This document shows, piece after piece, positions 23,943-32,306 of a DNA stretch of 36,019 nt. Location: positions 1 to 36,019 of the forward strand of contig JASHPJ010000126.1 of assembly GCA_030038195.1 (NCBI GenBank), given 5' to 3'. Below the pieces are notes generated by a model. That model saw nothing but the letters and a program-made list of their open reading frames with translations. It did no database searches and had not been told where the DNA came from. The stretch is from Acidobacteriaceae bacterium (GTDB taxonomy: Bacteria > Acidobacteriota > Terriglobia > Terriglobales > Acidobacteriaceae). Both the position numbers and the translations under genes were made by a program. Position 1 is the first letter of the stretch, and every line of letters begins with the position of its first letter.

Positions 23943-25442
23943 TTAGAGAATGTAGCGGCTCAGGTCCTGGTCCTTTACGATCGACGCGACCATCTGCTTT
24001 ACATACGCTGCGTCGATGAGGAAGAGCTTTTCAGGGCCCGATGCGGTCATGCGCTCTTCATAGGGCAGCGGTGTCGAGCTTTCGTTCTTGATCGTCTCAG
24101 AGAGCGCGGCTGTGGCTTCGTCGTTGGGCGCGCGGCGGGCCACGTCGGGCGCGAGGAAGCTCACGTCTTCGAGCACGCGTTCCATGATGGTGTGCAGACG
24201 GCGCGCGCCGATGTTTTCTGTCACCTCATTCACCTTGAAGGCAAACTCGGCTATCTCGCGCAGGGCTTCCGGCGCAAACTCCAGGCGCACGCCCTCGGTT
24301 TCAAGCAACGCCGCATATTGCTTGGTGAGCGAGGCCTTGGGCTCGGTGAGAATGCGCAGGAAGTCATCGACGGTGAGCGACTGCAGCTCGACGCGGATGG
24401 GGAAACGGCCCTGCAGCTCGGGGATCAGGTCGCTGGGCTTGGAGACGTGAAACGCGCCGGCAGCGATGAAGAGAATATGGTCGGTGCGCACCATGCCATA
24501 GCGCGTGTTCACCGTGGTGCCTTCCACGATGGGCAGAATGTCGCGCTGCACGCCTTCGCACGAAACATCGGGCCCGTGGCCGCCCTCGCGGCCGGCGATC
24601 TTGTCAATCTCGTCGAGGAAGACGATGCCGTTAGACTCGACGCGTTCCACGGCGGCGCGGTTCACGGCGTCCATGTCGATGAGCCGGCTTTCTTCTTCCT
24701 GCACCAAATAGTCGAAGGCGTCGCTCACCTTCATCTTGCGCTTCTTTGAGCCGCCACCGAAGATGTTCGGCAGCATGTCCTTGAGGTTCATCTCCATGTC
24801 TTCGAGGTTCTGGTTGGAGATGATGCCGAACTGCGGCATGTTGCGCTCGCGCACGTCGATCTCGACCATGCGGTCGTCGAGCTTGCCCTCGCGGAACTGC
24901 TGGCGAAGCTTTTCGCGCGAGCGCTGGTGGCTGTCTGCGCCGGGCAGCGTAAGCTGGCCCTCCTGCGCGGGCGAAGCAGGCGGCGGGGGCAGCAGCACGT
25001 CGAGCAGCCGCTCTTCGGCATTCATCTCCGCCTTGTCTTCCACTTCTTCGAGGCGCTCCTCACGCACCATGTCGATGGCGATCTCGACCAGGTCGCGGAT
25101 CATCGACTCCACATCGCGGCCCACGTAGCCCACCTCGGTGAACTTCGAAGCCTCCACCTTGAGAAACGGCGAGTTGGTCAGCTTGGCCAGGCGGCGCGCA
25201 ATCTCGGTTTTGCCCACGCCCGTGGGGCCGATCATGATGATGTTCTTGGGCATGATGTCATCGGCCAGGTCAGGCGGCAGCTTCTGGCGGCGCTGCCGAT
25301 TTCTTAAAGCAATTGCCACGGCGCGCTTGGCCGCGCGCTGGCCCACGACGTGCTTGTCGAGCTCGGCGACGATCTCACGCGGCGTCAGCTCGTCCAGCGC
25401 GAGGTCCTGTTCTTCAGCGGATGCGGGCAGGTAGATAGCCAT
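23943..25442 (-). CDS. hslU: ATP-dependent protease ATPase subunit HslU
   Basis: A 499-residue AAA+ unfoldase that feeds proteins into HslV. Residues 72-79 (GPTGVGKT) are Walker A, GYVGRD at 105-110 is the pore loop, and VFLDEIDK is Walker B. An I-domain rich in charged residues lies between about 115 and 250, and the C-terminus ends LSRYIL, the tail that inserts into HslV. DGYVGRD and [18 protein letters not shown] are family hallmarks. It is somewhat longer than the usual 440-450 residues, mainly because of a longer I-domain. The ATG at 25442 lies 21 bp after the MazF-like toxin gene on the same strand, so hslU may be read partly from the toxin-antitoxin promoter. Confidence 0.97.
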   Translation of the reverse strand: MAIYLPASAEEQDLALDELTPREIVAELDKHVVGQRAAKRAVAIALRNRQRRQKLPPDLADDIMPKNIIMIGPTGVGKTEIARRLAKLTNSPFLKVEASKFTEVGYVGRDVESMIRDLVEIAIDMVREERLEEVEDKAEMNAEERLLDVLLPPPPASPAQEGQLTLPGADSHQRSREKLRQQFREGKLDDRMVEIDVRERNMPQFGIISNQNLEDMEMNLKDMLPNIFGGGSKKRKMKVSDAFDYLVQEEESRLIDMDAVNRAAVERVESNGIVFLDEIDKIAGREGGHGPDVSCEGVQRDILPIVEGTTVNTRYGMVRTDHILFIAAGAFHVSKPSDLIPELQGRFPIRVELQSLTVDDFLRILTEPKASLTKQYAALLETEGVRLEFAPEALREIAEFAFKVNEVTENIGARRLHTIMERVLEDVSFLAPDVARRAPNDEATAALSETIKNESSTPLPYEERMTASGPEKLFLIDAAYVKQMVASIVKDQDLSRYIL

Positions 25443-25463
25443 TCTCGTTTAGGTTCTATTCTC

Positions 25464-25832
25464 TCAGGCTTTGCTGCTGCGCGGCAGGCCAAGACTGATC
25501 AGTAAGGCCTGGTCTACGCGTTGCATGGTTGCGGCGGACAGGACCCCGATTACACGGCGAAAGCGCTGTTGATCGACAGTACGGATTTGATCGCAAAGCA
25601 CGAGGCTGTCCTTCTTGAGACCTCCGTCGCCCCTGAGCGCGCTGATATAGATCGGCGAGGGATGAGGGACGTTTCTGACATCCGTCAGCGGAACCACGAT
25701 TGTGGTGGATGCAAAGCGATTGCTGACATCGTTCTGTACAACGATGCAGGATCGAGATCGGCCCTGCTCATGCCCAACCATAGGGTCAAGGTTCACTTCG
25801 ACGATCATGCCCCGAATCGGCTTTCCCGTCAC
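25464..25832 (-). CDS. MazF/PemK-type endoribonuclease toxin
   Basis: A 122-residue toxin-like protein of the MazF/PemK/CcdB fold, whose members cut mRNA at short motifs. It starts at GTG 25832, which overlaps the antitoxin stop (GTGA), with AAGAGG seven bases upstream. The family pattern is clear: GMIVEVNLDPMVGHEQGRSRSCIVVQNDVSN, then STTIVVPLTDV, then LVLCDQIRTVDQQRF. Key residues for cleavage (the early Arg after EQG and the Thr in VVPLT) are present, so it appears intact. It lies between hslV and hslU. Confidence 0.93.
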   Translation of the reverse strand: MTGKPIRGMIVEVNLDPMVGHEQGRSRSCIVVQNDVSNRFASTTIVVPLTDVRNVPHPSPIYISALRGDGGLKKDSLVLCDQIRTVDQQRFRRVIGVLSAATMQRVDQALLISLGLPRSSKA

Positions 25833-26137
25833 TTGAATGCCTCTTGGTCCACCGCCTCAAACTCTTTCAGCAACGCGAGGTTTCTTTCCGAGTTGGCGAT
25901 GCAGGCCTCTGCCAGCTCGCGTTCGAATGCGGCGATCTTCATCGCCTCGAGGGACTGCTCGACCGCCGCGCGAATGAACTCGCTGCGGCTGACGCCCTGA
26001 GCCTGCGCCGCCTCGTCTGCACGGCGCAGCGCGGCGGCAGGAAATTCGATAAGAACACGCTCCTTGGCGGGTTTGCCGACCGTGCGCCCGCGCGGAAGAG
26101 GTGCGGCAATTTTGCGTGCATTGTTTGTTGAAGCCAT
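25829..26137 (-). CDS. Ribbon-helix-helix antitoxin of the MazF-like toxin
   Basis: A 102-residue protein. The start at 26137 is supported by GGAG five bases upstream; an ATG at 26155 lies within the operator. Residues about 20-60 (KERVLIEFPAAALRRADEAAQAQGVSRSEFIRAAVEQSLEAM) form an RHH_1/CopG DNA-binding domain, and the charged C-terminal half would wrap the toxin. Its stop overlaps the toxin start by four bases. A palindromic AT-rich operator lies just upstream. Confidence 0.9.
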   Translation of the reverse strand: MASTNNARKIAAPLPRGRTVGKPAKERVLIEFPAAALRRADEAAQAQGVSRSEFIRAAVEQSLEAMKIAAFERELAEACIANSERNLALLKEFEAVDQEAFK

Positions 26138-26154
26138 GAAATCTCCGATCAGCA

Positions 26155-26178
26155 TGATATATCAATAAGCATATATCA
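26155..26178. promoter_or_regulatory. Operator/promoter of the toxin-antitoxin pair
   Basis: TGATATATCA (26155-26164) is a perfect palindrome, and a second TGATATAT on the minus strand begins at 26178, 14 bases away. TATCATATAAAG further upstream adds a third related half. Repeated TGATATAT boxes in an AT-rich stretch before an RHH antitoxin gene are typical autoregulatory sites. They separate this unit from hslV. Confidence 0.6.
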
Positions 26179-26255
26179 CTTTATATGATAGCGGGCATAT
26201 TCGTTTGAAAAGGAGCGGACTTCCAGTCACGCGTCATTCTCCCCTGCGGCCGGCC

Positions 26256-26822
26256 CTACAGCTCCTCAAGCGTCACGTGGTCATTGGTATAGATGCAGAT
26301 GTCGCCGGCAATCTTCATGGCTTTTTCGGCAATCTCGCGGGCGCTCAGGTCGGTGTTCTCGATGAGCGCGCGCGCCGCGGCCGTCGCATAACTGCCGCCG
26401 GAGCCGATGGCGGCCAGCGCCTCGTCGGGATCAATGACATCTCCTGACCCGGAGATGAGAAATGTCTGCCCCTTGTCGGCCACCAATAACAATGCTTCGA
26501 GATTGCGCAGCATCTTGTCGGTGCGCCAATCCTTGGCCAGCTCCACGGCGGCGCGGTTCAGGTTGCCGGCGTGCTGCTCCAGCTTGGTCTCGAAACGCGT
26601 GAAAAGATTGAAGGCGTCGGCCGTCGAGCCGGCGAATCCGGCCAGGATGCGGTCCTGGTAGAGCCGGCGAATCTTGCGGGCCGAGTGCTTCAGCACGTGG
26701 TCGCCCAGTGTCACCTGGCCGTCGGCGGCCATCACCACCTGGCCGTTGCGACGCACGCAGATCACCGTGGTGGAGCGGATGCGAGCCCGTTGATTCCCGG
26801 CGTTTTTCTCGTCCAAAGCCAA
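26256..26822 (-). CDS. hslV: ATP-dependent protease proteolytic subunit HslV, TTG start
   Basis: A 188-residue threonine protease that assembles into the HslVU complex. [24 protein letters not shown] is the N-terminal core; the catalytic Thr is residue 18 after removal of a 17-residue leader. [33 protein letters not shown] and [14 protein letters not shown] follow. No ATG lies near. GGAGG at 26835-26831 is eight bases before TTG 26822, which I take as the start; an ATG at 26960 would add 46 residues with no family support. HslV usually lies directly next to hslU; here a toxin-antitoxin pair separates them. Confidence 0.93.
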   Translation of the reverse strand: MALDEKNAGNQRARIRSTTVICVRRNGQVVMAADGQVTLGDHVLKHSARKIRRLYQDRILAGFAGSTADAFNLFTRFETKLEQHAGNLNRAAVELAKDWRTDKMLRNLEALLLVADKGQTFLISGSGDVIDPDEALAAIGSGGSYATAAARALIENTDLSAREIAEKAMKIAGDICIYTNDHVTLEEL

Positions 26823-26977
26823 GAAAAGAACCTCCGCGCAGCGGACGAAACCGCCGCGAGATGCATCCTTGAGTATAGGGCATTTACCTCTTAGTTGCCG
26901 GTCGGTGGTGCGGCGCGTGAACCGCGATTTAACCTGCGGTATGCTCGAACTGGAACTCATAGGGCGGTTCCTGAAAA

Positions 26978-27469
26978 ATGACCCTCCTGGGCAAAACCGG
27001 ATGGGAGATCGCCGGCGGGCTTACGACCGTGGCCGCCATGGCGGCGTTTGCTGCCTGGATGGCGCTGCGCAAGCGTCCCACAGCCGACGAGCTGGAGCTG
27101 GCCCGGCGGCAGTTGCTGGTGCAAACCGGCCGGCTGGTCGACGGCATGCTGCTCGACGTTTGCAGCGTAGAGGCCACGGACGGCCGCACGCTGACCATGC
27201 TGCTCTTCAGCTATCGCATTGGCGGCGTTGATTATGAGTGCTCCCAGGACATCACCCTGATGGGCAGCGTGGTGGATGCGGCGCGGGTGCGGGCCGGCTT
27301 TCCCTGCACGGTGCGCTACCAGTCCGGCAATCCGCAGAACAGCATCGTGGTGGCCGAGGGGTGGTCAGGGCTGCGCGAGAGGCTACCGCAACTGCGCGCC
27401 TTCGAGATTCCCGATCCATGGGATCTGGGCCAGGGGAGCCTGAGCCGTGCCCGACCGGGCAGGGGCTGA
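26978..27469 (+). CDS. Small membrane protein with DUF3592-like domain
   Basis: A 163-residue protein divergent from hslV. Residues about 9-30 form one transmembrane helix. The rest resembles DUF3592: [29 protein letters not shown] and [20 protein letters not shown], where the last segment is the typical V-x-Y-x-P-x-N-P-x-x-S. Function of that family is unknown. The ATG at 26978 has only a weak upstream site (GGGCGG). The cation exporter gene follows after 48 bp on the same strand. Confidence 0.8.
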   Translation: MTLLGKTGWEIAGGLTTVAAMAAFAAWMALRKRPTADELELARRQLLVQTGRLVDGMLLDVCSVEATDGRTLTMLLFSYRIGGVDYECSQDITLMGSVVDAARVRAGFPCTVRYQSGNPQNSIVVAEGWSGLRERLPQLRAFEIPDPWDLGQGSLSRARPGRG

Positions 27470-27517
27470 GCTTGCGCCGATTGGCGCCGGATACCCATCC
27501 CCGGTTACACTTATAGC

Positions 27518-28477
27518 ATGCATGTCCACGCGGCGCCCGCGGGGCCGGGCGCAAACAGGACAACCGCCGTTTTGCGCATCTCCCTCGTGGCCACGCTGGC
27601 TTACGTGGTCATCACCTTTGTCGCCGGCCTGCGCGCGCACTCGCTGGCCCTGCTCTCTGAGGCCGGCCATAACGTCTCCGATTTCCTGGCTCTTCTGCTC
27701 AGCTTCGCGGCGGTTTACTTCCAGTCGCGTCCGGCAGACGACTCGAAGACCTTCGGCTACCAGCGCGCCGGCGTGCTGGCCGCCTTCGTCAACGCCGCCA
27801 CGCTCATCGTCATCTCGTTGTGGATCGGCGTCGAAGCCGTGCATCGGCTTTCCAGCCCCGTCACCGTGCAGCCGCGGCTCATGATGATCGTGGCCGCCGC
27901 CGGAGTGGTGATGAACGGCGTCATCGCCGGGCTGCTGTGGGGCGTAGCCCGCGATGTGAACCTGCGCTCGGCCTTCATTCACATGGCCGGCGACACGCTC
28001 TCCACCGCCGCGGTTATCGCCGGCGGTATCGGCATTCTGATTACCGGCCATAACTGGATCGACCCGGCGCTCTCGCTGCTCATTGCCGCGCTCATCCTCT
28101 GGTCCAGCGCAGGCATTGTGCGCGAAACGCTGAATATTCTGCTCGAAGGCACGCCGCGCGATTGCTCCTTGACCGAGATCCGCTCCGGCATGGAAGCCGT
28201 CGAAGGCGTAATCAACGTGCACGATCTGCACATCTGGAGCCTCGGCTCGCAGTCGCGCGCGCTGGCCTGCCACGTGACCATCGCCGACATTCCGCCATCG
28301 GAGAGCGCGTGCATCCTGGCCAGGCTCAATCATCTGTTGCGCGATGACTTCCACATCAGCCACACCACCATCCAGTTTGAGCACATCGGCTGCGGCGAGC
28401 TGGAGGGTTGCGTTGTGCCTCCCGAGCAGATGGCCACCAGCAGCCACGAGCATCACCATCACGGCCACGTACACTAA
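27518..28477 (+). CDS. Cation diffusion facilitator, CzcD/ZnT-like metal exporter
   Basis: A 319-residue protein with six transmembrane segments that exports divalent metal ions, usually zinc or cadmium, in exchange for protons. The metal site is HNVSD (His51, Asp55) in the second helix and HMAGD (His155, Asp159) in the fifth. The cytoplasmic C-terminal domain has VHDLHIWSLG and ends in a His-rich tail, HEHHHHGHVH, which may bind extra metal. No metal-responsive regulator is adjacent. A stem-loop follows the stop codon. Confidence 0.95.
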   Translation: MHVHAAPAGPGANRTTAVLRISLVATLAYVVITFVAGLRAHSLALLSEAGHNVSDFLALLLSFAAVYFQSRPADDSKTFGYQRAGVLAAFVNAATLIVISLWIGVEAVHRLSSPVTVQPRLMMIVAAAGVVMNGVIAGLLWGVARDVNLRSAFIHMAGDTLSTAAVIAGGIGILITGHNWIDPALSLLIAALILWSSAGIVRETLNILLEGTPRDCSLTEIRSGMEAVEGVINVHDLHIWSLGSQSRALACHVTIADIPPSESACILARLNHLLRDDFHISHTTIQFEHIGCGELEGCVVPPEQMATSSHEHHHHGHVH

Positions 28478-28500
28478 GAAAGCGCTGAATCAATCGTACT

Positions 28501-28534
28501 TTGCAAGGGCACGGATCCATCCGCGCCCTTGCAA
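28501..28534. terminator. Long stem-loop after the cation exporter gene
   Basis: TTGCAAGGGC (28501-28510) pairs with GCCCTTGCAA (28525-28534), and CGGAT/ATCCG continues the stem after one mismatch. It lies between the exporter and the hydrolase. No U-tract follows, so it may end transcription poorly or act on RNA stability. Confidence 0.5.
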
Positions 28535-28586
28535 GACAGCGCATGTGCCGCCAGTTCCAGCCTTGCCGAGTAAAGGGGTTTTTCAC

Positions 28587-30716
28587 TTGCGCTCTTCTCT
28601 CATCAGCAAAATGGCTTTGTTTTTTCTGCCGCTTCTTGCCGTCGCCTGCTCCACTCTGCACGCGGCGCAGGCCGCTGCGTCCACGCAGGCGCTCGACGCG
28701 CTCGCGGGCGAGTACACCGACCCCGCCGAGCCCGATACGCCACTCGACATTTACGCACAGGACGGCAGGTTCTACGTCGAGTCGGAGCGCTTTTATCCAG
28801 CCGAGCTTATCTTCGAGTCGGCTACGCGTTTCCGCTTCGCGGGCTCGAAGGACACGATGCAGTTCACGCTCGACGGCGCAGGCCACGGCGCGACCGTGGT
28901 CTCCTCGGCCACGCCCGAGATCCTCTATGAACGCACCGGCGCGCCTGTCCGCCATGTCTTCCACGACTATCGACGCTCCGAAGTCATGATTCCCATGCGC
29001 GACGGCGTGAAGCTGCATGCCGTGATCCTCAAGCCGGCGGACATCGCCACACCGCTGCCGTTTCTACTAACGCGCACACCCTACGGTGTGGATGGCACAA
29101 GCGCCGCATCGTTTGTGGCGCAACGGCCGGAGCTGGCGCGCGATGGCTACATCTACGTGGCCGAGGATATTCGCGGACGGTTTAAAAGCGAAGGCAGGTT
29201 CGTGATGATGCGTCCGCTCGCCGATCATCGCAATCCCAAAGCTGTGGACGAAAGTACAGACGCCTATGACACCGTGGCCTGGCTGCTGAAGAATGTGCCC
29301 GGCAACAACGGCCGCGTAGGCGTGGTGGGCACCAGCTATCCCGGCTTCCTCACCATGATGGCCGGCATCGATCCGCATCCGGCCGTCAAGGCCATCTCGC
29401 CGCAGGCGCCCATGATCGACGTGTGGATGGGCGACGACTTCTTTCACAACGGCGCCTTCCGCCAGAGCTACGGCTACGACTACGGCTACATGATGGAGTC
29501 GAGCAGGGAAAACAGCGACATCAGCTACGGCAAAGACAAAGATGGCTCGCCGGTGGACGGCTTCAGCTACTTCCTCGAGCGCGGATCGTTCGCGCAGGAT
29601 GTAAAACGCTCGGGATCGAAGCTGCTGCCTACATGGAAGCTCTTCCTCAACCATCCCGAGTACGGCGTTGACTGGCGCTCGCGCGCCGTGGAGCAGTGGC
29701 TCACCAAGGTCACCGTGCCCACGCTCACCGTGGGCGGCTACTACGACCAGGAAGACATGTGGGGTCCGCAGGAAGAATATGCCAAGCTCGAGCCGCATGA
29801 CGCGCAGCATGAAAACTTCCTTGTACTCGGTCCCTGGCGTCATGGCTCATGGAATGCGTCGTCGCGGTATCTCGGCAATCTCAACTACGGCGAGCCCATC
29901 GGCAAGGAGTTCCGCGAGCGGATCGAAGCAAAGTTCTTCGCGCACTATCTGAAAGACGAGCCCGGATTCACTCTCGAAGACACGGCCAGCTTCCAGACTG
30001 GCTCGAACACCTGGAAATACTATCCGCACTTTCCGCCGCCACATTCCAGGCCCACGAGCCTTTACCTCCAGGGCAACGGCCTGCTGAGCTGGAGCGCGTC
30101 CACCACCGATACCACGACCAGCTACGTGAGCGATCCGGCCAATCCGGTTCCTTACCGGCATCGGCCCATCCAGGCCACTTATGGGCCGGGCTCGCAGTGG
30201 TACAACTGGCTGCTTGAGGATCAGCGCTTCGTCACCGGCCGCAAAGACGTGGCCGTGTGGAAGCTGCCCGTGCTCAGGCACGATGTGACGTTCACCGGCG
30301 AGGTTGTTGCCGACATCTACGCCGCCACCACTGGCACCGATAATGACATGGTAGTCAAGCTCATCGACGCATATCCCCAAGACGATCCTGATGCCAGGAT
30401 GCGCGGCTACCAGCTTCTCACCAACGCCGAGATCTTCCGCGGACGCTACCTCGCGAGCTTCGCTACGCCCGAGCCCATCCAGGCCGGCGCCGTTCGCGAA
30501 TACAAATTCAGCTTGCACGACGTGGACCATGTCTTCAAGGTCGGCCACACCATCCTGGTGGAGATTCAAAGCACTTGGTTTCCGCTCTACGACCGCAATC
30601 CGCAGACCTTCGTGCCCAACATCATGAAAGCCCGGCCCGAAGACTACAGGCTGGCGACGATCACGATCTATTCAGGGGCAGGGCACGAGTCGAACGTGAC
30701 AGTGCCTGTAATGTGA
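28587..30716 (+). CDS. Secreted CocE/NonD-family hydrolase (X-Pro dipeptidyl-peptidase-like, S15)
   Basis: A 709-residue alpha/beta hydrolase. The preferred start is TTG 28587, with GGGG eight bases upstream, giving a good signal peptide (RSSLISKMALFFLPLLAVACSTLHAAQAA); ATG 28611 lacks a ribosome-binding site. VAC could serve as a weak lipobox. A short beta domain (LAGEYTDPAEPDTPLDIYAQDGRFYV) precedes the catalytic domain with Ser250 in GTSYPG, Asp387 (GGYYDQED) and His419 (GPWRHGSW). A C-terminal jelly-roll (about 500-709) ends the protein. Family members include cocaine esterase, glutaryl-7-aminocephalosporanic acid acylase and X-Pro peptidases; the substrate here is unknown. Confidence 0.91.
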   Translation: MRSSLISKMALFFLPLLAVACSTLHAAQAAASTQALDALAGEYTDPAEPDTPLDIYAQDGRFYVESERFYPAELIFESATRFRFAGSKDTMQFTLDGAGHGATVVSSATPEILYERTGAPVRHVFHDYRRSEVMIPMRDGVKLHAVILKPADIATPLPFLLTRTPYGVDGTSAASFVAQRPELARDGYIYVAEDIRGRFKSEGRFVMMRPLADHRNPKAVDESTDAYDTVAWLLKNVPGNNGRVGVVGTSYPGFLTMMAGIDPHPAVKAISPQAPMIDVWMGDDFFHNGAFRQSYGYDYGYMMESSRENSDISYGKDKDGSPVDGFSYFLERGSFAQDVKRSGSKLLPTWKLFLNHPEYGVDWRSRAVEQWLTKVTVPTLTVGGYYDQEDMWGPQEEYAKLEPHDAQHENFLVLGPWRHGSWNASSRYLGNLNYGEPIGKEFRERIEAKFFAHYLKDEPGFTLEDTASFQTGSNTWKYYPHFPPPHSRPTSLYLQGNGLLSWSASTTDTTTSYVSDPANPVPYRHRPIQATYGPGSQWYNWLLEDQRFVTGRKDVAVWKLPVLRHDVTFTGEVVADIYAATTGTDNDMVVKLIDAYPQDDPDARMRGYQLLTNAEIFRGRYLASFATPEPIQAGAVREYKFSLHDVDHVFKVGHTILVEIQSTWFPLYDRNPQTFVPNIMKARPEDYRLATITIYSGAGHESNVTVPVM

Positions 30717-30797
30717 TTTGGTTGTGAGGCCGTATCCGTGTACTACTTCACGTTAAGAACTCCAGATTATCCAGAGAAAGTGTCTCTCGAAGAAATA

Positions 30798-30921
30798 TAG
30801 CGGTTCTCCAATGGGTGTAGCGCGGAGCCATGACCTTCCAGTGGCGTTTTCCTTAAGAAAACGCCATCCGCCGCGGCGGACACGCCCGCTGAGATTGCAC
30901 ATTCATTGGAGAACCGCGCTA
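30798..30921. mobile_element. MITE-like element, copy 2
   Basis: A perfect 13-bp inverted repeat, CGGTTCTCCAATG (30801-30813) and CATTGGAGAACCG (30904-30916), lies near the ends; TAG/CTA extends it slightly. The central hairpin at 30842-30866 has 9-bp arms TGGCGTTTT/AAAACGCCA around CCTTAAG and aligns with the hairpin of the first element. A GC palindrome, CCGCCGCGGCGG, is at 30868-30879. It occupies the gap between the hydrolase and the winged-helix gene, where nothing else is visible. Confidence 0.65.
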
Positions 30922-30979
30922 GGGTGAGACCTGGGTCCTACCTTGACCACAATATCGGAACCACGATACCGGAATCGGG

Positions 30980-31480
30980 CTAAGTGTTCATGCCGCTGAG
31001 CCACTTACGTCCAACATCCGTGATTTCCCAGATACCGCGCGGCGAAGCGTTGTGAATATATCCCTGCGCACGCATCTCACTTGCTTGCCATGCGACGCGG
31101 TTGCTCCAGCGAACCCACCCAGATTTAGGCAGCTTGCCATAGTCTGCGGGCTTCAATATTCCCTTCATTTTTTCACCAACTGCTGCGATTACTCTTCCAC
31201 GACGCCCGCGCCCTCCCATTTCCACCAGAACCTGTAAAATTGGCTTCCAGTAATCCTGCCTTGGCGTAAACAACCCCAGATCCTCTCCATCGTCCGGAAT
31301 CGGTTCTTCTGTATCTCCATCAAGCTCTGTATCTCCGCTTGTTAATGTGTCGATTGCAGAAACCCTTCCTCGCAGAGCTACTATCTCCGCCTGAAGCTTC
31401 TTGAATTTAACTTCTGCTTCATCCAGTTGACTGACGTATTGCTCGCGTAAGGCAAGAAGCTGTTGATTCATTGTTTCCAT
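30980..31480 (-). CDS. Orphan Mrr_N-type winged-helix protein with coiled coil
   Basis: A 166-residue protein. I prefer ATG 31480, with GGAG eight bases upstream, to ATG 31510, which lacks such a site. Residues about 5-42 form a coiled coil, 48-68 an acidic linker, and 72-163 a winged helix (WKPILQVLVEMGGRGRRGRVIAAV, then KSGWVRWSNRVAWQASEMRAQGYI and PRGIWEITDVGRKWL). The last part matches the N-terminal domain of Mrr-type restriction proteins. The PD-(D/E)XK nuclease domain that normally follows is absent. It may be a regulator or a degraded defence component. The flanking AT-rich DNA suggests transfer. Confidence 0.8.
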   Translation of the reverse strand: METMNQQLLALREQYVSQLDEAEVKFKKLQAEIVALRGRVSAIDTLTSGDTELDGDTEEPIPDDGEDLGLFTPRQDYWKPILQVLVEMGGRGRRGRVIAAVGEKMKGILKPADYGKLPKSGWVRWSNRVAWQASEMRAQGYIHNASPRGIWEITDVGRKWLSGMNT

Positions 31481-31594
31481 ACTCGCTTCTCCATTTATGC
31501 TCGGTGACATGAATAGAGGATCATATTTTATTAATTATGTCAATAATCATTTATTCATTCATTTTATCATCTCAAAAATAGAATGTAAATTTGT

Positions 31595-31623
31595 ACACAT
31601 ATTATGTGTTCACATATAATGTG
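31595..31623. promoter_or_regulatory. Twin palindromes upstream of the VapB-type antitoxin
   Basis: ACACATATTATGTGT (31595-31609) is a perfect palindrome with a single-base centre, and CACATATAATGTG (31611-31623) is a second with a three-base centre, 15 bases further on. The latter ends three bases before the antitoxin start codon. Such paired sites fit autoregulation by a VapBC complex. The whole stretch 31510-31626 is strongly AT-rich against the GC-rich surroundings. Confidence 0.65.
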
Positions 31624-31626
31624 CAT

Positions 31627-31866
31627 ATGAATATCACCTTGTCCATCGACGAGCAGCTCGTCCAACGTGCCCGAGAAAAACTACGCGCCGTTGGCAAAAG
31701 CCTGAATCAGGAGATTCGCGATCATCTTCAGCACGTGGCGGGCGGCGACGATCTCGAGCGGGACATCGAGTTCCTTAGAAGCACTGCCGGACTGGGAAAC
31801 TCCGGCGATTGGAATTGGAACCGGGATGATCTATATAAGGAACGGTTAACGTGGCCTCGGAAGTGA
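31627..31866 (+). CDS. VapB-type antitoxin (DUF6364-like)
   Basis: A 79-residue protein. MNITLSIDEQLVQRAREKLRAVGKSLNQEIRDHLQHVAGG is the short ribbon-helix-helix-like N-terminal part seen in DUF6364 antitoxins, followed by a charged, aromatic tail (NWNRDDLYKERLTWPRK) that would bind the toxin. It starts at ATG 31627 with no visible ribosome-binding site, right after the twin palindromes. The stop codon overlaps the toxin start by 16 bp. Confidence 0.87.
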   Translation: MNITLSIDEQLVQRAREKLRAVGKSLNQEIRDHLQHVAGGDDLERDIEFLRSTAGLGNSGDWNWNRDDLYKERLTWPRK

Positions 31867-32291
31867 CCATTGCCGCCAGGACTTCGCGGACGTTTCTTGA
31901 CACCAATATCCTCGTTTATGCGGATGACGCCAAAATACCCGCCAAGCAATTGAAAGCTGCTGAGCTAATTGAACATCATCTGCGGCTGAGAACTGGCGTG
32001 GTATCGATACAGGTTTTGCAGGAGTACTTTACTGCGGCTTCGAGAAAGCTCAATGTTGATGCCGGTTTAGCAAAGCAGAAGATCTCGGTATACGCAAAGT
32101 TCCACGTTGTCGAGCCCAAAGTGAACAGCGTGCTAGGCGCCATTGATCTTCATCGTATCCACGGAATCTCCTTTTGGGATGCGTTCATCCTTCAATCTGC
32201 GAAAGATACCGGCTGCAGCGTTCTGCTTACCGAAGACCTGCAGCACGGCCAGATCATCGACGGAGTCCAAATCGTCAACCCATTTCTCTAA
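31851..32291 (+). CDS. PIN-domain VapC-type ribonuclease toxin
   Basis: A 146-residue PIN-domain protein. The acidic residues for metal binding are all present: Asp17 (TFLDTNILVY), Glu58 (VLQEYF), Asp110 (SFWDAFI) and Asp129 (LLTEDL), so it is probably an active RNase. The GTG start at 31851 lies within the antitoxin gene, with AAGGA upstream. It is followed immediately by the convergent end of the ADOP permease. Such toxins usually cut tRNA or rRNA; the target is not predictable. Confidence 0.92.
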   Translation: MASEVTIAARTSRTFLDTNILVYADDAKIPAKQLKAAELIEHHLRLRTGVVSIQVLQEYFTAASRKLNVDAGLAKQKISVYAKFHVVEPKVNSVLGAIDLHRIHGISFWDAFILQSAKDTGCSVLLTEDLQHGQIIDGVQIVNPFL

Positions 32292-32306
32292 ACACGGCAA
32301 CGCATC

